Assembly: GCA_903813345.2 (NCBI GenBank)
Contig: CAIIXF020000006.1
Location: 20,717,936-20,781,935 of the forward strand
DNA: 64,000 nucleotides
Reading direction: 5' to 3'
DNA from: Owenia fusiformis
Lineage: Eukaryota > Annelida > Polychaeta > Sabellida > Oweniidae
The notes under the pieces: model-generated
Databases searched by the model: none
What the model was told of the DNA's origin: nothing
What the model saw: only the letters and a program-made list of their open reading frames with translations
In this document: positions 60,801 to 64,000 of the stretch, piece after piece
Layout: every line of letters begins with the position of its first letter
Position numbering within the stretch: the stretch's first letter is position 1
Translations under genes and position numbers: made by a program

Positions 60801-62377
60801 TAAAATTATCAACACTTTGGAAATTGTCGATAGAAGTTGCATCTTGACGGATCATTTTAGCAGGTTTATTTTCGGAAACAGATGCACTCCAACTAACTTT
60901 TTTGGATTCATTTGAGCAAGCTTGCGTGAGCCCGGCAAATGAGTTTCTATTTTGCTGTGAGTTTGCATAAGCATTACTATTTTGCTCTGGAGCTGTATAT
61001 GAACTTCTATTTTGTTGTGGATCAACATAAGAATTTCTATTTTGATGAGGCATTGTCACATTAGGGCTACTGACTGCAACTGAATCACTTTTAAACCAAT
61101 CAAAGTTCTTTCGCGATGGCAATGTTGGCTCTTGAACCTTTGGGGAAGGAGCTTTACCTTCAATAATTTCAACACAGTGCATTGGGAAAATTCCAACTTT
61201 TCCATTACATTCTCCCCGATAGAACACTTGATCTACCTCTTCTGATATTGTGATGACATCACCAGAGTTGAAACTGAGTTCTTCATCTATCTGGGCAACT
61301 GAGTCCATGATGGCACGACCTTTGCATTTAGCAGTTGTCTGCGTAAGATTAGGCTGAGCTGGTAGCATAGGACTCATATGGCTCGTTGCATTTGCTTGAG
61401 GAGTAGGACTGGCAGGAATATCAATGATACGAGTATGAGTTAGAGGGAAAATACCAGATTTTCCATGACATTTTCCCTGCCACCAATTTGCATCAACCAT
61501 TTTGGTCCCAATGACAATGTCACCTGAAACAATCACACATACTGTACATAATGATGCAACAGCAAATTAATACATAACATACAATTATATGGAATATATT
61601 CTAGGTTTTTTAAGTCATAAATGCAACTGACAGATTTGTCTGCATTAAGGTTCAGCTGGAAAGTAACATTTTGGTAAAAAATTGCTATACCTGCACATGT
61701 TATTTTCTGGTACAAAATTAAGTATGAAGGCATGTGTATATTTCCTTGCTTTTTTCAGGAAAGTATCATTACATTGTCTACTTTTAGTAAATCTGGAAAT
61801 AGGTCAATGGTAGCTCCTGTGTTGTCTGGAAACTTTGAAAGAAAATTTGGAAAAATAGAAAGTGTAATATCAGAAATTCCTGGAGTTCCCATTGAACTCC
61901 TACCATATACTAAAAGAAGACAATGTAATGATACTTTCCTGAAAAAAGCAGGGAAATTGACACATGCCTTCATACTTTATTTTGTACCAGAAAATAGCAT
62001 GTGCAGGATAGCATTTTTACCAAAATATTATTTTCCAGCTGTACCTTAAGAACTGTACAGCAAGATTTCCTTCTGCCTGACATGAACAGACTCATGTCCA
62101 CCCTTCTCGACGTACCTGTCTGAAACCCCAAATCCCCATGGGCTTGTGCATGAAAGGTTTCAGTAGCTACAAACATCTTTTGTCCAAACTGCAATTGTGG
62201 TACATCAATTCTTTGCACAAACCCAGCAGGGAAAATTCCACTTTGATTCCCTAGGGATCCTTGCAGCCAACTTGCATCGATTTGTTGTGTAACAAGTACA
62301 ATATCCCCAGCTTTGAGTGGTAATTCTCCATGTTCATTTGTGTTGAAGTCATAGTTTGCTTTCACAACATAGGCCAT
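45877..62377 (-). CDS. DNMBP: Dynamin-binding protein (Tuba), Cdc42 guanine-nucleotide exchange factor and BAR scaffold
   Basis: Nineteen coding exons, all phase-consistent: 62116-62377, 59532-61523, 57098-57174, 56418-56556, 55955-56205, 55505-55628, 54637-54728, 54215-54364, 53654-53759, 52732-52862, 52299-52403, 51841-51972, 51385-51549, 50868-51050, 49651-49839, 49055-49274, 48220-48363, 47792-47988, 45877-46062. Total 4845 bases, 1614 residues (human DNMBP about 1577). SH3 domains at about 1-60, 68-123, 156-209, 372-426 and 459-513 carry the usual ALYDF-like starts and G-x-F-P ends. A proline-rich linker (about 535-750) follows, then a coiled coil (834-875) and a DH domain (872-1060; LLIKPVQRVLKYPLLLNELL). 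The BAR domain (about 1100-1330) and SH3 domains at about 1390-1455 and 1554-1614 complete it. The protein scaffolds dynamin and actin regulators and activates Cdc42 at junctions and membranes. The domain order is diagnostic. The extra N-terminal SH3 is unusual against the human protein. Confidence 0.95.
46290..46425 (-). repeat. Dispersed repeat, copy 2
   Basis: Reverse-orientation relative of 8705-8860. It shares aatgccaaatgcca, gttggagactata and the palindrome tcaccacttgtggtgg before acataaaaatga. It lies in the last DNMBP intron. Confidence 0.5.
47380..47500. repeat. Degenerate minisatellite
   Basis: Repeated variants of 'actcaaactctagacaac' and 'actcaaaccctggacaaa' at roughly 20-40-bp steps in a DNMBP intron. 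Confidence 0.4.
50061..50643. mobile_element. 583-bp non-autonomous DNA transposon with long inverted ends
   Basis: Ends CACGGGATGTCATCGCCTGA and its exact inverse, extending through ttggtcaa. The right arm continues colinear with ttagggagca, while the left arm is interrupted by a short AT-rich insertion and a doubled 'tcaatgttagggagca'. ATACC flanks both sides (50056-50060, 50644-50648) as a 5-bp target duplication. No coding sequence. It sits in a DNMBP intron. Confidence 0.8.
51094..51172 (+). repeat. tRNA-derived relic in a DNMBP intron
   Basis: A-box-like AACTCAGTTGTAGAGCA, a pairable anticodon arm (ctctt/aagag with an oversized 10-base loop), B-box-like GGTCAATCCCC and outer complementary ends (agtcca/tggact). 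The cloverleaf is nearly complete but the anticodon loop is wrong, so it is a degraded tRNA or SINE head. It is antisense to DNMBP. Confidence 0.5.
51765..51811. mobile_element. 47-bp collapsed mariner-like end pair
   Basis: CAGGGTGGTCAAAAA and TTTTTTGACCAACCTG face each other across 16 bases, with TA on both sides. This is a Tc1/mariner insertion reduced to its two ends. Confidence 0.6.
52945..53472 (+). pseudogene. 5'-truncated LINE, C-terminal zinc-finger end and 3' tail
   Basis: An open frame (52950-53339) carries FRLANHNLRIETGRH and a CxxC-H-C finger (ICQICNKGEVEDEKHFFLVC), the usual C-terminal end of many non-LTR retrotransposon reverse transcriptases. The frame stops cleanly. About 130 bases later the copy ends in a short (tcttgaa) repeat at 53458-53472, a typical LINE 3' tail. 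It lies antisense in a DNMBP intron. Confidence 0.75.
56885..57055 (-). repeat. Dispersed repeat, copy 3
   Basis: Shares accatctaccatttgctaca, ggttggagactata and tgtcaccacttgtgg then cataaaaactg with copies 1 and 2, in the same reversed orientation as copy 2. Confidence 0.5.
57518..57612. repeat. Short tandem duplication
   Basis: Two copies of 'ataatctgaacca' to 'agcatgacgtaccagtctaa' in a DNMBP intron, the second with a small insertion. Confidence 0.5.
61645..62049. mobile_element. About 400-bp fold-back element filling DNMBP coding intron 1
   Basis: TTAAGG at 61645-61650 and CCTTAA at 62044-62049 bound arms of about 150 bp that are near-perfect inverse copies. Shared blocks include attttctggtacaaaat, tatgaaggcatgtgt and tttttcaggaaagtatca. 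The unique centre is about 100 bp. TTAA at both ends suggests a piggyBac-like insertion. It occupies most of the 592-bp intron between the first two SH3-coding exons. Confidence 0.8.
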
Positions 62378-62900
62378 TCTGCCTTACTACAAAGGTGGAA
62401 ATCATGAGTTCAACACTAGTTTAACAGAAATTCCGACGAGCAAAATAATAGTAGGAACTAAAAATACATGTAGGTCTGAAAACATTTTCATCTCTCCAAG
62501 ACTAGAGATCTCTCAAAATATCAACATCATCCATTGACTTTCAACACACTGAATGATAAAAGCTCTTTATTGACAATTGCAAATTTAAACTGACCATACA
62601 TTATATCGCAGAAGATTGTATTATTTGGGTCACAAACTTTCTAGAATTCTTTGTTTATTTTTACAAAAAAAATTGGGCGATAATACAGTGAATAAGGAGG
62701 AGGAAAAAAATGATCACGTAACTTCTACCTTAATTTGCATCCGTTTTCCTTGATTATTAATTTCAACGAATAATTTTAGTATATGTATTTAGAAAAACAT
62801 TAACTTACCTCATAAATATGGGATGATATCATAGAAAACTCATAATAATCCAGTGATGTAGAAAAATAAAATCTGGGTCAAAGTCATTACACCGCACGAA
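62378..62900 (-). promoter_or_regulatory. DNMBP 5' UTR: splice acceptor and likely non-coding first exon
   Basis: Just upstream of the start codon the minus strand reads tttgtag|taaggcagaATGG, so the start exon begins about 10 bases before ATG. A strong donor (ATTTATGAG|gtaagtt) at 62819 ends a candidate non-coding exon of about 80 bases. Further donor-like sites near 63330-63345 (GCTGCAG|gtatgt, ATCGA|gtaagt) could mark another upstream exon. No TATA box was evident. Confidence 0.45.
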
Positions 62901-63110
62901 ATGTTATTACCAACATACAATTGCAAGGAATACCCGGGGATTTGACAGGCATTTAGAAGTATCATTTTATGCTCATGATATTGATCTTGTATTGTTCAAG
63001 GCAGGTATTTAACATTTTGTCAACATTTTTGCATATTTTGGCTAGAAAATATCAACACTATACAGCATTGAAGGGGAGGGGGGGGGGCAATGTACAAGCT
63101 GGTCAACATT

Positions 63111-63207
63111 TATCCCGTTCCCGGACTATAGTCCATAGTCCGGGAACGGGATAAGTCAACATCATTGATACGGATCGTGGACTTCTTCTTCATTTGAAGT
63201 CCACGAT
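63111..63207. repeat. Two adjacent perfect hairpins
   Basis: Hairpin 1: tatcccgttcccggacta / tagtccgggaacgggata (63111-63153; 18-bp stem, 7-base loop). Hairpin 2: atcgtggacttc / gaagtccacgat (63174-63207). Both lie upstream of the DNMBP start, after a G-run at about 63073-63087. Confidence 0.75.
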
Positions 63208-63644
63208 ACGATGTAAACAAATCTGTAATCAGTAATGCTTTTTGTTTTACTACACAAATAATAACCAACAAAAAATTTATATCTTCAATCATGAACCATA
63301 TAAAAAGCTAATGATGTCAAGGTCACATACCTGCAGCACTTACTCGATTCCGCAGGCTTGATTCTCTAGCCAATAACATAGTGGAGGCCTTAAGAAGGTA
63401 AATCAGCACAGTCAGCTTCAATTTATCTTTGTCATTGAAAAGCAGGTTCATGTAACATTCACAATCACAAGGACACATTTGGGTCAAAGTTAAGGTACTA
63501 TTTAGAGACAAGGTCAATATTTCAACTTTCTTCTTGACTAATTGATAATATATTTCAGAATGACACCATACATCACAGGAAACCTATATGAACTGTTTTA
63601 TTGTAAAATTTCTTTCAAAAGTTGATGACTCCACTAATAGAGTA

Positions 63645-64000
63645 CAGGGTGGTCCAAAAAAAAGTGAACCCCTGCAACTGGCCATATTTCCCTTATTACT
63701 TGCAGGAATTCTTTTTTATTTTCACATGTTGTAGAGGAAGGTCTAAAATTTATGTTGGTACCATACATTTTTCTTAGTCTTGAAATTTGCAGAAATTATA
63801 AGATCTAACCAAACATTACTGAAAATGGACAAATTGTGATTTTCAATATCCGCGATTCTTCAACCCTTTAACACCTTTCCCCTGAGAAATTTCTAAGCTG
63901 CAGTCTTAAAGAACTAATATTTTCTGACTTCGTTCAATTTCAAATCCTGCACATTATGGCTTAAAACTAGCATTCTACATTTGTTAGTTGCAAAGTTATT
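63645..64000. mobile_element. Tc1/mariner-like element, left end only (runs off the window)
   Basis: CAGGGTGGTCCAAAAAAAAG preceded by TA, in the same style as the ends at 32977 and 51765. No transposase frame is visible in the part present. Confidence 0.5.

Noticed and set aside
61732-62049. Plus-strand open frame of 105 codons in DNMBP intron 1
   Set aside because: It is a read-through of the palindromic element, with a near mirror frame on the other strand.
63323-63517. Minus-strand open frame ending at a donor-like site
   Set aside because: It could be a coding exon, but joining it to the DNMBP leader gives an immediate stop, and no domain is recognisable. It is kept only as a possible untranslated exon.

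Overview
The window is animal nuclear DNA. It is AT-rich, its genes are split by GT-AG introns, and it is full of degraded transposons, fold-back elements, a satellite and tRNA-derived relics. The gene content and LINE/mariner relics suggest a marine invertebrate (a lophotrochozoan or an invertebrate deuterostome). The species cannot be fixed from the sequence alone.

Layout. (1) 394-9083 (+): the 3' half of a single-pass adhesion-type receptor, with a fibronectin-III-like ectodomain, one membrane span and a tyrosine-bearing tail ending in a PDZ ligand. Its introns hold a 3-kb composite transposon array and a 9-bp-TSD fold-back element. (2) 12.6-14.3 kb and 34.25-35.85 kb (+): two paralogous three-exon genes of unknown function with matching promoters that carry CRE-like sites. 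The first copy is either frame-broken or carries a 50-bp intron. (3) 26.4-16.3 kb (-): between the two paralogues lies a candidate secreted peptide-hormone gene. It has a TATA box, a 5' UTR exon, a signal-peptide exon and a terminal exon. That last exon encodes a 32-residue cyclic peptide with a C-terminal Pro-Gly-Lys-Arg amidation site, an architecture like calcitonin precursors. A 64-bp satellite of about 15 copies and a small opposite-strand first exon lie in its 7.5-kb intron. (4) 32.98-33.96 kb: a dead mariner-like element. (5) 39.1-41.2 kb: a 5'-truncated R2-like LINE fragment between 386-bp direct repeats. (6) 62.4-45.9 kb (-): a complete DNMBP/Tuba orthologue. It has 19 coding exons and 1614 residues, with five N-terminal SH3 domains, a proline-rich linker, a coiled coil, DH (RhoGEF), BAR and two C-terminal SH3 domains. 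Its introns hold several mobile elements.

How the genes work. DNMBP links dynamin and actin regulators and activates Cdc42 at junctions. The receptor at the left edge may signal through PDZ and SH2-type partners. The peptide gene would act as an extracellular signal. No operon-like relation exists between them. The most novel items are the peptide-hormone gene and the flanking unknown paralogue pair.
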